The notes below the pieces were generated by a model. It had not been told where the DNA came from and did no database searches. It saw only the letters and a program-made list of their open reading frames with translations. A stretch of 63,292 nt of DNA from Clostridia bacterium UC5.1-1D10 (GTDB taxonomy: Bacteria; Bacillota; Clostridia; Lachnospirales; Anaerotignaceae), in the NCBI GenBank assembly GCA_001304995.1, contig BBZU01000015.1:1-63292 (forward strand), given 5' to 3'. Positions within the stretch are counted from its first letter, which is position 1. Each line of letters begins with the position of its first letter. Positions 51,420-59,682 of the stretch are shown here, piece by piece. The translations under genes were made by a program, and so were the position numbers.

Positions 51420-52897
51420 CTAACCCTCCTTTTGGTCATACCCAATTTTTTCTAAAAGAAGCTCTGCTCCTCTGATTTGAAAATCATCAGTAATATATCC
51501 GTTCTCCAGGCGTATTGCCCGCTCACAGCAGGCAAGCGCACACTCCGCATCATGGGTAATGACGATAATGGTGCGCCCCATCTTTGCCAGCTTGCGGATC
51601 ATCCGGCTGACATTCCGCATATTTGTACCGTCTAGCCCGCTTGTCGGTTCGTCCAGTACGATGATCGGCGCTTCGTGCATCAGCGCCACGCCAAGGGCCA
51701 GCCGCTGCTTTTGCCCTCCTGACAGCGTGGAGGGATGCTGTTTGACAAACGGCATCAGCTCCAGGGCCTCCAGAATTTCCTCCGCCGCTTTTTTCCGCTC
51801 TGGGCTGACCTCTGCGCCGGTAGTCAGTTCGTCCAGCAAGTCCTCACCGAAAAGCTGGCTGTCTAAATCCTGGGGAATGTACCAGACCTTTCCCAAACGG
51901 TCTTTCGGTCTGCAATACTTTCCGAACAAAACGACTTCGCCGGATTTCTCTTTCAATAGCCCTGCCAAGATTCGTCCTATGGTGCTTTTGCCCGTCCCGT
52001 TAGGGCCAATCAGGGCTACCACTTCTCCCTTGCGGCATTGAAAGTCAATATCCTTTGCCACAATCGTCTCACCAAAAGAGTGGTTCAGCTTTTTCACTTC
52101 CAGAACAACCTCGCTGGTTGCCGCAGATAGGATTTCCGCCTGCTCGATCTGGTGCAGGTCAGGAGTGCGAAGCCCCAGCGCCCGGATTTCCTGATTGGAC
52201 AGGGCTTTCATCTGCTGTGCGGTAAATTCCCGCACAATTTTCCCTTTCTGCACACACAGGAAACGGTCTGCCAGATCCATCAGATAGTAAAGTCGGTGTT
52301 CCGCTATGATGATGGTTTTTCCCTGCTGTTTCAAATCGCGGATAATGTCTGCAAAGCGGTAGGTGGATGCAATATCCAGATTGGCAGACGGTTCATCCAT
52401 GACATAGATTTCCGGGTCAATCGCCTCCGCAGACGCAATCGCAACTTTCTGGCGCATCCCATAAGACAGGCTGTGCAGACTGTGATCCAGAATGTCCTGA
52501 ATTTTGATGTCCGCCGCCGCCCGGTGAACATGGCTCTGAATGTCCTCATGGGAATACCCGTAGTTCTCACAGCCGAAAGCAATCTCACCAGCTACCTCAT
52601 TGGCAAAAACTGGCTCCTGGGGTCTTGAAATACATTCCCTGCGATTTTGCCGCGCTCCCAAGACGGAATCTCTTTCAGCGGTTTTCCGTCCACAAAAACC
52701 TCACCGCTTAAATCCCCCTCGTAGAAGTAGGGGATCAGGCCGTTAATCACTCTCGTCAAAGAGCTTTTCCCGCTCCCTGATGGGCCGGTCATAACAATGA
52801 CCTCCCCAGCGGCAATGTCTAACGATATGTGTTCCAGTTGATTTCCGTTCCCACCATAGGAAAAGGTCAGGTCACGGATCATAATTTCTTTTCCCAT
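51420..52897 (-). CDS. ECF transporter ATPase with two fused nucleotide-binding domains (frameshifted)
   Basis: Energy-coupling ATPase. ATG at 52897 after AGGAGG. The first domain has Walker A GPSGSGKSSL and, after correction, signature LSYGMRQKVA and Walker B IYVMDEPSANLD. The second has GPNGTGKSTI, LSGGQKQRLA and IIVLDEPTSGLD. The break lies after DPRSQF in a run of five A (52605-52609, plus); one added base gives FANEVAGEIAFGCENY and 492 residues. It replaces the separate EcfA1/EcfA2 pair of housekeeping ECF systems and is typical of dedicated (group I) transporters. Confidence 0.87.
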
Positions 52898-52907
52898 TCC
52901 ATTCCTC

Positions 52908-53609
52908 CTATAAAAGACAGCAGCACACGGCAGCTCCCACGCTGACAACAATCAAAAAGTAATCCAGCGCAGCGATCCGGCTGACATAGTAGCTTTCTTT
53001 CTTGTAGGGGCTTTCAATTCCCCTGACAATGGCAGAAGCGGCTAACTCGTCCGCGATCTTTAAGGAGCGGAACACCATCGGAACAATGGCGTATTCCAAC
53101 GTGTCCATTGGATGCCTCAAAACATTGCCAACCGATTTTAAGAAGCCACGGATTTTCATGGCTTCCCTGACTTCTCCAAATTCATGCAGCACAGTCGGAG
53201 CAAAGCGGAGCATGACGATCAAAACAAGCATGATACGGGTGGGGATCGGCATTTTCCTCAAGCTGGCCGTCAGTTTCCCGGACGGAATTTTCGCCAGAAG
53301 ATAGGCTGGCATAGCGGGTAGTAGCAGCTTGTAAATCATGCTGAGTAACAGCGGTGATGGGATACTGATCGGATACTTTGTCTCGATCATCAGCCATACA
53401 ATCGCTACCAAATAGACCGCAAAGCATCCAATAGCCTGCTTATACAAGCCGAACCAGCACAGGATCAGAAAAATCCAAAAGGTAAAAATCCCATGTCCCC
53501 AAAAACTCGTGGTAAGGAAAGTCACAAGGCAGGCGCACAGCGTCAGGAAAAGAACTGTGCGCCCGTCAATCCGGTCAATCCGCCTTTGCTTTTTTTCTCC
53601 GGCCATCAT
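52908..53609 (-). CDS. ECF transporter transmembrane component EcfT (CbiQ-like)
   Basis: A 233-residue membrane protein with five or six helices and the two coupling motifs on the ATPase-facing helix (TVLHEFGEVREAMKIRGF, and SAIVRGIESPYKK with the Ala-Arg-Gly triad variant). It links the S component to the ATPase. The start overlaps the S-component gene by four bases, and the ATPase gene follows after 10 bases, so all three parts of one transporter are co-translated. Confidence 0.87.
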   Translation of the reverse strand: MMAGEKKQRRIDRIDGRTVLFLTLCACLVTFLTTSFWGHGIFTFWIFLILCWFGLYKQAIGCFAVYLVAIVWLMIETKYPISIPSPLLLSMIYKLLLPAMPAYLLAKIPSGKLTASLRKMPIPTRIMLVLIVMLRFAPTVLHEFGEVREAMKIRGFLKSVGNVLRHPMDTLEYAIVPMVFRSLKIADELAASAIVRGIESPYKKESYYVSRIAALDYFLIVVSVGAAVCCCLL

Positions 53610-54217
53610 CCTACAATGCCAGCTTTTTGGAAATGCTTTCTGAGCAGGCGCTGGCCGAACAACGTACCAAGAATTGCGAGAACCGCAGTAATGACAATAC
53701 CTAAAAGCATGAGCGCCGGAGAAGTCACCATAGAGAGCTGCATATTCAAGGTATTTGCATCAAAACCGCTGCTTGCTGCCATTTCCTGATAGCTGTCCCA
53801 AGACCACCACAGCGGTACGGCACAGCCTACAAAATTTCCGATTGAGTTGACCATCCAACCAATTCGGTTACGAACTGCACTTCGGTATGTATTCTTGCCA
53901 ACCATGCATAACTCAGCAATGAGGGCTACAATCAAGAAATAGGGAACCAAGAACATATAACCCATAACACCTTGGATTAGTCCATAAACAGCAGCCCAAG
54001 CAAACAACAATCCATGTTTGTTGATGCGATTTGCCGCAACCAAATAAAATGTTGCTCCAATAAAGGCATCAATACCAGCAGAGCCGTATAAATATACTGC
54101 TGGGAAAGGCAATGTAACCATACCAATCACCATTGCAATTGCAAAATTGATGACCATCATTGCGGCAATCGTCATAATATCTCGAACGCCAATTTTTTTC
54201 TTTACCATTTGTTCCAT
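53606..54217 (-). CDS. ECF transporter substrate-binding (S) component, MptD/Trep_Strep family
   Basis: A 203-residue membrane protein with six helices and the family's opening segment KKIGVRDIMTIAAMMVINFA, a conserved GSAGIDAFIGATFYLVA and a C-terminal basic end. S components bind the substrate. Those of the Trep_Strep/MptD family lie in clusters like this one and have no vitamin assigned with certainty; heme or other iron compounds have been proposed for relatives. AGGAGG lies eight bases before the ATG. A long perfect hairpin precedes the gene. Confidence 0.85.
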   Translation of the reverse strand: MEQMVKKKIGVRDIMTIAAMMVINFAIAMVIGMVTLPFPAVYLYGSAGIDAFIGATFYLVAANRINKHGLLFAWAAVYGLIQGVMGYMFLVPYFLIVALIAELCMVGKNTYRSAVRNRIGWMVNSIGNFVGCAVPLWWSWDSYQEMAASSGFDANTLNMQLSMVTSPALMLLGIVITAVLAILGTLFGQRLLRKHFQKAGIVG

Positions 54218-54237
54218 CTTTGAAACCTCCTTAAAAT

Positions 54238-54281
54238 AAAATGACAGTGTAGTTAGTAATAACTAACTACACTGTCATTTT
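54238..54281. terminator. perfect 20 bp palindrome (terminator/attenuator with embedded operator) between the AraC and S-component genes
   Basis: Arms AAAATGACAGTGTAGTTAGT and its exact complement enclose a four-base loop AATA; on the minus strand TTTTATTTTAA follows. It can end the AraC transcript and so limit read-through to the transporter genes. The inner part contains GTTAGTAATAACTAA (54252-54266), a match to the sequence upstream of the AraC gene. Confidence 0.75.
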
Positions 54282-54349
54282 ACACCGGTTTGCAGTCTCT
54301 AACTACTCCAAAGGGAAATGTAAATCAAGAAAACAGCCCAAAAGTTAAA

Positions 54350-55299
54350 TCACTTTTTTGCTTTACGGTAATCCTTTGGAAGCATTCCAAACACTTCTTG
54401 AAAAGCCCTCGCAAACTTACTAATATTTGAATATCCAAGTTCACCGGCTATTTGCGTGATTGATTGATCTGTTTCCTGCAAATAAACAGCCGCAAGATTC
54501 ATTTTATACTTTTTGATATGTGCATAGGGCGTATCGCCATAAATCTGTTCGAAAATAGCTTGAAATGTGACCTTGCTCATTGGCTCCTTTCGCAAAAGTT
54601 CTTCTATGGATATTTTTTGTCGAGGTTTTCTATGAGCTGTTGGCGGATGCGTTTGATGATTTCAATTTGTTCTTTGGCATAATACGTTGCCTCATACTGA
54701 TCTTCAATCCGCAGCTGTTTGATATGATAAAATAGTTCCAATAATTTGATACGGAAATAATCTCGCTCTTCAACACCTTTTGCAGTATACAATTCTTCAA
54801 AGATATGTAACAACCGCTGTGGTGTCCGACATAAAAACCACTTTTTTTCTAATTCCAATTCTCGTCCGAGATTTAGAACATCAATGTTGTAGTACGAAAA
54901 AATCTGTTGTGTTTCCACATCGACAGAATCCTTATCAATCACACAGCTTAGTCCTACACTATATCCAAAGGGAAAGGAATAGGCCGCAGGAATATTAGCA
55001 AGGGCATTGATGCAAAATTCTCCCTCTTTCATGTGGAAAACTTTATTACTTCTTAGCTCAAACTCAACGCGTCCTTTTTGGTAATGACGGATTTCGATGA
55101 TATTCTTATTAGGAATAGGCTCATGGAATGTATCTGAGCAGTTAAAATCCATAAAAATTAAGTCAATACCAGGGAAAAGAGTGTAGTCATAGAGACGACC
55201 TGTTCCATTACATTTATATTCGATTTGAACATAATCATTATGTTCATCAGTTAGCGTAGCATATTCACCGTACCATTCTGTTCCATGTAACTCTTTCAC
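54350..55299 (-). CDS. AraC family transcriptional regulator (frameshifted)
   Basis: Start at GTG 55299, nine bases after GGAGG. Residues 1-200 form a ligand-binding domain with no close relative I can name. After ENLDKK the frame breaks in a run of six T (54613-54618, plus); one added base gives ISIEELLRKEPMSKVTFQAI and the AraC double helix-turn-helix (YLQETDQSITQIAGELGYSNISKFARAFQ region). The corrected length is 316 residues. It heads the uptake operon. AraC regulators such as YbtA activate siderophore genes when the cognate chelate is inside the cell. Confidence 0.87.
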
Positions 55300-55319
55300 T
55301 CATATCTTCCTCCTTTTTG

Positions 55320-55334
55320 GTTAGCGGTAACTAA
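55320..55334. promoter_or_regulatory. operator-like palindrome upstream of the AraC gene
   Basis: GTTAGCGGTAACTAA matches GTTAGTAATAACTAA at 54252-54266 at 12 of 15 positions, with GTTA/TAAC half sites. It lies just before the ribosome site and after a TTGACG...TATAAT-like promoter (21-base spacing). Its left flank TTTGGTTAG also resembles the DtxR half site TTAGGTTAG. Confidence 0.45.
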
Positions 55335-55476
55335 TTATATGTTAAATTGTTTTTTGCTCTCGTCAACCTCTGACGACATATTCTTTATATTTCATTTAGG
55401 ATAAAAGTTCAAGGAAAAGATGTGGCGGAATTGCAAAACAAACAGAGGCCGCAAGTAGCAGCCTCCGCTTGCAAAA

Positions 55477-55602
55477 TTATTGATAAATCAGCTCTGTCAG
55501 CACAATTTCCTCCGCCTGAGCTTTCAGCGTGTTCATCAGGCCCACCCAGCACATGGGGTCACGGGCTTTCAGTTCCTCAATGACGCCCGCCGCCTCCATC
55601 AT
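55477..55602 (-). pseudogene. C-terminal fragment of a TnpV-like transposon protein
   Basis: A 41-codon frame MMEAAGVIEELKARDPMCWVG ending QAEEIVLTELIYQ. The ending AEEIVLTE-I resembles the conserved C terminus of TnpV proteins carried by clostridial transposons. A stop lies five codons upstream and no N-terminal part is present. Recognition is from memory of the family, not from a search. Confidence 0.35.
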
Positions 55603-55822
55603 GTGGGATAGTTAGAACGGTGGTTATTCCGAAATTATTCTGATTCAGGGATAATACCGGCAAGCAATGCCGGTGTTAATACACACCGACCCGCAGAGCG
55701 CAAAATCCCTCCGTGATTTTCCTCTCCGCTTGCTTGTTGAGGGCAGCGCCCCCAAGCCCCTTTGAACACAGAATTTCATTCTGTGGCTGCGCGTTCTACG
55801 AACACTTTTGACCAGGACCAGC
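55603..55822. other. gene-free stretch beside the relaxase gene
   Basis: No frame with a ribosome site; probable debris at the insertion point of the uptake operon into the element. Confidence 0.3.
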
Positions 55823-57235
55823 TTACCGCTGGCCGTGGTCTTTTTCTTTTTCAACATCCTGTTCTATCTCCATTTTCAGCACTCGATCCACATTGGCCTT
55901 TGCCGTTAAAAGCTCCCGCATTTCCTCACGGGAACGCCGGTACTCGGCATAGGTCTTTTTCTTTTCTTCCAGCAATTTCGCATACTCTGTCTGCAACTCT
56001 TTGACCTTGGGCAGCTTCTTGACGCCCATCTCATCAAAGGTATTCTTGGCAGCCTGGTGGAGCAGGATTTCTTCCTCATGCTCCTCCCGGAATTTCTTAG
56101 AGTAGCCCGCCTTGCGGTATGCCACATAGACCTCACGGGTCTTGGCATAATTTATGATGTGAGTACGCAGAACAGCGATCTCTGCCATGCGCTTTTCAGC
56201 CGCTTTAATCTGCGCCGAAAGCTCATTGTGATGTGCCGTGGCAGCCGCAGCCTTTTCTTCCAAAACCGCATACTCCAGCAGGTTATTCTCTGACAGGTAA
56301 TTCATGGTCTGCGCCATTTGCTTCAGATTGAAAACTTTAGCCCATCGAGCATAACCAGCACCTTTTCCAGCCTGCAATTTTGCCTGAATATCCACCAGCA
56401 GATTGACCTTCGGCGGCTCTGTCTGTGTGACTGTTTTCTTTCGTGGGGTATGCGCTTTCTTCCCGGAGAGAACTGCCTGCAAATCTTCCAATCCATATCC
56501 TTCTCCCAGGCTGTCCATGCGGGCTGCCTTCTCCCAACCGGAGAGCTTCAGACGATATGATTTTCCTCGTTTTGATACCTCACAGCCGGACTCTTGCATC
56601 AGCCTCAGCAGCGCCTCAAAGTCAGCAGGACTTTGTGATAATGCGTTGTCAATCGCCACACGCAGCAGCTCTCGGTGAGAGGGCTTTGCCTGATCGCCCA
56701 GCCATTTGTTATAGCTCTTTCCGTGAGGTTTCGGATTCTCTACAATGGACAGTCCGTTTTCGACGCAGATGGTGTCACTTAACTGTCGGACTGCCTTGGT
56801 GCTGCCCCAAAAGTTTCGGAATTTCCGGTCATATTCTAAGCTGACCGATGACCAGATAATATGATTGTGAATGTGCGACTTATCTATATGGGTGCAGATC
56901 ACAAAGGCATGATTGCCCTTGGTAAAGCGCTTGGCAAATTCTACACCCAGCCGATTGGCTTCTTCCGGGGTAATCTCGCCGGGGCGGAAGGACTGGCGCA
57001 CATGATAGGCAATCACATCATCCGCACCGCGCACTCGTCCCGTGGCGGCAATGTACTGCCGCTTTGCCAGAAGGAACTCCGCATCCGCAGTCCGGCTGTC
57101 ACACGCATAGCCGGTAATGAGTCTGCCGTTATCTGTTTTCTTTGGGTTGGCCACATAGTCGATGATGTCACTGATTGCCCGACTTTCTGTGCGGCCCTTG
57201 CCGACATGAAGCGGCATGATTCTTGTGGTTGCCAT
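55823..57235 (-). CDS. relaxase (MobP/VirD2-like mobilization nuclease)
   Basis: A 470-residue relaxase. The catalytic Tyr is near the N terminus (IIDYVANPKKT) and the three-His metal motif is HIDKSHIHNHIIW near residue 120, as in the VirD2/MobA family. The C-terminal half is a long coiled coil (about 330-465). It nicks and covalently binds the element's oriT to start transfer. The ATG at 57235 is eight bases after AGGAGG. Its partner MobC is encoded 3 kb upstream, separated by the PBECR4, AbiEi and other genes. Confidence 0.92.
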   Translation of the reverse strand: MATTRIMPLHVGKGRTESRAISDIIDYVANPKKTDNGRLITGYACDSRTADAEFLLAKRQYIAATGRVRGADDVIAYHVRQSFRPGEITPEEANRLGVEFAKRFTKGNHAFVICTHIDKSHIHNHIIWSSVSLEYDRKFRNFWGSTKAVRQLSDTICVENGLSIVENPKPHGKSYNKWLGDQAKPSHRELLRVAIDNALSQSPADFEALLRLMQESGCEVSKRGKSYRLKLSGWEKAARMDSLGEGYGLEDLQAVLSGKKAHTPRKKTVTQTEPPKVNLLVDIQAKLQAGKGAGYARWAKVFNLKQMAQTMNYLSENNLLEYAVLEEKAAAATAHHNELSAQIKAAEKRMAEIAVLRTHIINYAKTREVYVAYRKAGYSKKFREEHEEEILLHQAAKNTFDEMGVKKLPKVKELQTEYAKLLEEKKKTYAEYRRSREEMRELLTAKANVDRVLKMEIEQDVEKEKDHGQR

Positions 57236-57292
57236 AAAAGGAACCTCCTTTCTCATAAGCAGAAAAGATATTTTTTTGATTTTTCATGGGGA

Positions 57293-57321
57293 TTGACATA
57301 TTTTCTAAAGTTGCATATAAT
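57293..57321 (+). promoter_or_regulatory. consensus promoter of the structured RNA and PBECR4 gene
   Basis: TTGACA (57293-57298), exactly 17 bases, TATAAT (57316-57321): a perfect sigma-A promoter, the strongest in the window. Confidence 0.85.
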
Positions 57322-57327
57322 AATAGT

Positions 57328-57500
57328 ACAAAGTGGGCAACAGCGTGTGTCTGCCAAAGCGTTGAAGCATAATAGCGTACCGGAATGCCTTGTTATGCAG
57401 AGCTTTTAGTAGGGGTTGTGCAGTAACCTCAAACCGGAGTAGGCTGCAAAGCCGAAAGAAAATGCTCAAAGCCGCCTTGCGTTGCAGGGCGGCTTTCTTT
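57328..57500 (+). ncRNA. structured ~170 nt RNA with intrinsic terminator upstream of the PBECR4 gene
   Basis: The transcript from the consensus promoter folds into successive stems: GCATAA/TTATGC (57367-57398), GGGGTT/AACCTC (57412-57430), GGCT-GCAA-AGCC with a GNRA tetraloop (57442-57453), and the terminator AAAGCCGCC/GGCGGCTTT (57468-57496) followed by CTTT. No frame with a ribosome site lies within it. The coding gene starts 22 bases after the terminator. It could be an attenuator leader, or the RNA part of a toxin-antitoxin pair. I do not recognise a catalogued RNA family. Confidence 0.6.
57468..57500 (+). terminator. intrinsic terminator between the structured RNA and the PBECR4 gene
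   Basis: Nine-base-pair stem AAAGCCGCC/GGCGGCTTT, 11-base loop, tail CTTT. Only moderate T tract, so read-through is likely. Confidence 0.7.
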
Positions 57501-57517
57501 ATGGACAGAGAGGTTTT

Positions 57518-58105
57518 ATGGATAAATTACAAAAGTGTGCAAAAGCATTTGAAAAATTATTGGAGATACAGTATCGAATTATTATTGGCCGAAAGGGAAA
57601 AACCGTAGAGTTAGTGATTGGCTTTTCCAAATTAGACTTTCATCATCTGATGGGGCTTGGAAAACTAAAAGATTTGCGGATAGCAAAACAAAATCGCAGC
57701 TCTGTATTTGATGAAATCATAATCGGAAGCACCACCTATGAGACTTTAGCGAAAAGCCGTTATCTGTCTCAAATTGAAAACCGGTTTGAACCGTTGGCTT
57801 TGATTGAACAACTCCTAGACGATAACCGTCTGATATTCCGTTACAATGCAAAGTTGAATCAGTTTTCTTTAATTGAAGCGGACTATTTATTATCAACTCC
57901 GTTGGAAAACAGCGACATTTACATTTTTATTGCAGAACACAAGGACACCGGAAAATACTTCTGTCGGTCTTTCTTCCCGAAAGAGAAGAAAGATTACACA
58001 GAGGGACAGCCGCGCTATACTATGCTCTATAAAGAAAAAAAGAATTTAACTACTGGAGAGACCGTCATCCAATATGACCGCCTAACCCCGAAAACACAAA
58101 CATAA
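57518..58105 (+). CDS. PBECR4 domain protein (predicted nuclease/toxin-like)
   Basis: A 195-residue soluble protein beginning MDKLQKCAKAFEKLLEIQYR. The segment DFHHLMGLGKLKDLRI and the later IEADYLLSTP and YFCRSFFPKEKKDYTEGQ match the PBECR4 domain, a predicted nuclease of the Barnase-EndoU-ColicinE5/D-RelE class found in mobile elements. Candidate active-site residues are the His pair at about 42-43 and the later Arg/Lys/Tyr cluster. Start ATG after AGAGAGG. It is followed by a small Zn-ribbon gene. The genes are transcribed opposite to the relaxase. Confidence 0.75.
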   Translation: MDKLQKCAKAFEKLLEIQYRIIIGRKGKTVELVIGFSKLDFHHLMGLGKLKDLRIAKQNRSSVFDEIIIGSTTYETLAKSRYLSQIENRFEPLALIEQLLDDNRLIFRYNAKLNQFSLIEADYLLSTPLENSDIYIFIAEHKDTGKYFCRSFFPKEKKDYTEGQPRYTMLYKEKKNLTTGETVIQYDRLTPKTQT

Positions 58106-58139
58106 TTTTCTAAATAATTCAAGGAGGTATAACCCAATA

Positions 58140-58379
58140 ATGCAACCAATTTCTGTTGAAGCGTTTGCCAGTATGGTCATGAAGAATAATAAAGGCTATC
58201 GAAAAAAGGAACTGGTAAAAACGCTGAACGAAACACTTACTGCCAAGAAAAACGGTGCAAAATGTATGATCTGTGGCGCACCGATTTGGGCAGCGGGAAG
58301 TGCCATCACTGGTAGCAACCTGTGCTTTACCTGTACAACAGGTGAAGCGAATGACAGCGACGATTATGAGATAGAGTAA
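58140..58379 (+). CDS. small zinc-ribbon protein, partner of the PBECR4 gene
   Basis: A 79-residue protein with a basic N-terminal half and two Cys pairs (CMICG near 41 and CFTC near 61) that form a zinc-ribbon-like site, then an acidic tail DSDDYEIE. AAGGAGG lies 12 bases before the ATG, a little far. It is co-transcribed with PBECR4 (34-base gap) and ends at a strong terminator. A role as modulator or antitoxin of PBECR4 is possible from position and size; the function is unknown. Confidence 0.7.
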   Translation: MQPISVEAFASMVMKNNKGYRKKELVKTLNETLTAKKNGAKCMICGAPIWAAGSAITGSNLCFTCTTGEANDSDDYEIE

Positions 58380-58416
58380 CAGGGTGTCGGGAAAATTCCG
58401 ACACCCTGTTATTCTT
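58380..58416 (+). terminator. intrinsic terminator after the PBECR4 operon
   Basis: CAGGGTGTCGG and CCGACACCCTG form a perfect 11 bp stem followed by TTATTCTTATT. Confidence 0.9.
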
Positions 58417-58421
58417 ATTCA

Positions 58422-58664
58422 TCCTCTGATAGTACATTGTGTTGATCTGCCATTCTAACTGTCGGACACTCCACGCAGACTTTACACATTCCTCCATATA
58501 AAAGGTTCGTGCCTGTTCATCTGGTACACGCATCAAAAGGCGGTAATGTGACCAACTTAAATCGCTCCACAGTGTGGAGGATTTGGTAAGGTGCAATAAA
58601 ATTGCCTCATATTATGCAGTCCTTGTACGCTAAATCCCTTCCCAAATTCTGCTGTTAGTTGTTA
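58422..58664 (-). pseudogene. fragment of a DUF1016 (YhcG/PDDEXK nuclease) gene
   Basis: Two overlapping frames encode pieces of the DUF1016 N-terminal domain: QLTAEFGKGFSVQGLHNMRQF (about 58663-58601) and LSWSHYRLLMRV...WSVRQLEWQINTMYYQR (about 58565-58422). A frameshift near 58588 separates them, and both ends of the gene are missing; the upstream end abuts the stop codon of the AbiEi gene. It is dead, whatever the origin of the frameshift. Confidence 0.7.
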
Positions 58665-59261
58665 TTATAAAAGCACCGCCAAATACTGCCGTAAAATCTT
58701 TTCCACCTTAAACATCCCAGCATATTGCATTAAAGCTCGCAGGTTCTTATCTTTTCTACGGGCATAAGATTTTAGCGCTCCCTGAAAGGTCTGAATTTCA
58801 ATTCTGCTGCGGCTTCTGAGCAAATCACAGATCGTCCGCTCCATATCATAAACCGGCACAGTATGCCCGAACGGAGTTTTCGCTGTTGTAAGTCCTACAT
58901 CATGTAAGCCTGCTTTAATCGTAAAAACTTGAATGCCTTCTGCTTTCATTTTGCTTGGATTGCATCCAGTTTTGACCGTAACTGTATATTCTATTGGTTC
59001 ACGGTCTGTCAGATCGTGAAAAAATAAAGCTGTTTCATGTGAAAATACTGCTTGTTCAAATCGCAAATGAAGCAGATACATGGCATCCACCCAGGAATCT
59101 TTGGACAGATAAATCCCATGTGCGACTCTATCCAAATCTCGTGAACGCACATAATCATAAAATACCGGCTTTGAAATTCCAGAAGATACGACCTGTGATG
59201 TTCGTAGCATTCCTTCTTGTGCTGTTAGCATCTGATCCAGCTGTTCAAATTGTCCCATCAT
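58665..59261 (-). CDS. AbiEi-type antitoxin/transcriptional regulator (orphan)
   Basis: A 198-residue protein of the type IV toxin-antitoxin antitoxin family: N-terminal winged helix (EGMLRTSQVVSSGISKPVFY), then DRVAHGIYLSKDSW, FSHETALFFHDLTDREP and the C-terminal domain with MERTICDLLRSRSRIE. AbiEi proteins bind their own promoter and counter the nucleotidyltransferase AbiEii. No AbiEii gene follows; a broken DUF1016 gene sits there instead. So it is an orphan, perhaps a remnant or an independent anti-toxin. Confidence 0.85.
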   Translation of the reverse strand: MMGQFEQLDQMLTAQEGMLRTSQVVSSGISKPVFYDYVRSRDLDRVAHGIYLSKDSWVDAMYLLHLRFEQAVFSHETALFFHDLTDREPIEYTVTVKTGCNPSKMKAEGIQVFTIKAGLHDVGLTTAKTPFGHTVPVYDMERTICDLLRSRSRIEIQTFQGALKSYARRKDKNLRALMQYAGMFKVEKILRQYLAVLL

Positions 59262-59382
59262 ATCACTTCCTTTCGCACTAATATTATACGCGATATTAGT
59301 TCAAAAGTAAAGTCGTGGATATATAGTTCCTCTTCCCAAATTTAACAGACGGTGTTTGGCATTTTGTGGCTTTGCGTATTTT
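59262..59382. other. short gene-free gap upstream of AbiEi
   Basis: Holds the AbiEi promoter region, including CGCGATATTAG half sites around 59288-59300, and nothing else visible. Confidence 0.3.
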
Positions 59383-59682
59383 TTATCCATAAACCCAATC
59401 CTGAATCGCAAATTTCAAACTCTGCACCTTGCACAGTAACCAAATCGCAGCCAGTGGCAGCCCCATGGGGCTAATCAAAAACGCCATGACTAAAAGGATC
59501 ACACCATTCTGCGGGGAATAGGTAATAAGCACAGCCACGCCAAGCAGAGCAATTACAGTGCTGAGCAGGCCAAGCACCAGACCGGATATGTAGATCAGCC
59601 CCGTGCAGAGCCAGACAAAAAGCGTCAGCACCAAAATGACCGGTGCAGTTGCGATCATCAGCAGGCATTTCAAAATCTTCAT
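59383..59682 (-). CDS. CD1845-family small membrane protein of the element
   Basis: A 99-residue protein with three hydrophobic helices and the start MKILKCLLMIATAPVILVL. The CD1845 family is found in clostridial conjugative elements and has no known biochemical role. ATG at 59682 follows GGAGG by seven bases and overlaps the preceding stop by four bases, so it is coupled to the small soluble protein upstream. Confidence 0.75.
   Translation of the reverse strand: MKILKCLLMIATAPVILVLTLFVWLCTGLIYISGLVLGLLSTVIALLGVAVLITYSPQNGVILLVMAFLISPMGLPLAAIWLLCKVQSLKFAIQDWVYG

Noticed and set aside
55645-55857. A 70-codon frame downstream of the relaxase gene
   Set aside because: It overlaps the relaxase 3' end in another frame and has no ribosome site or recognisable content.
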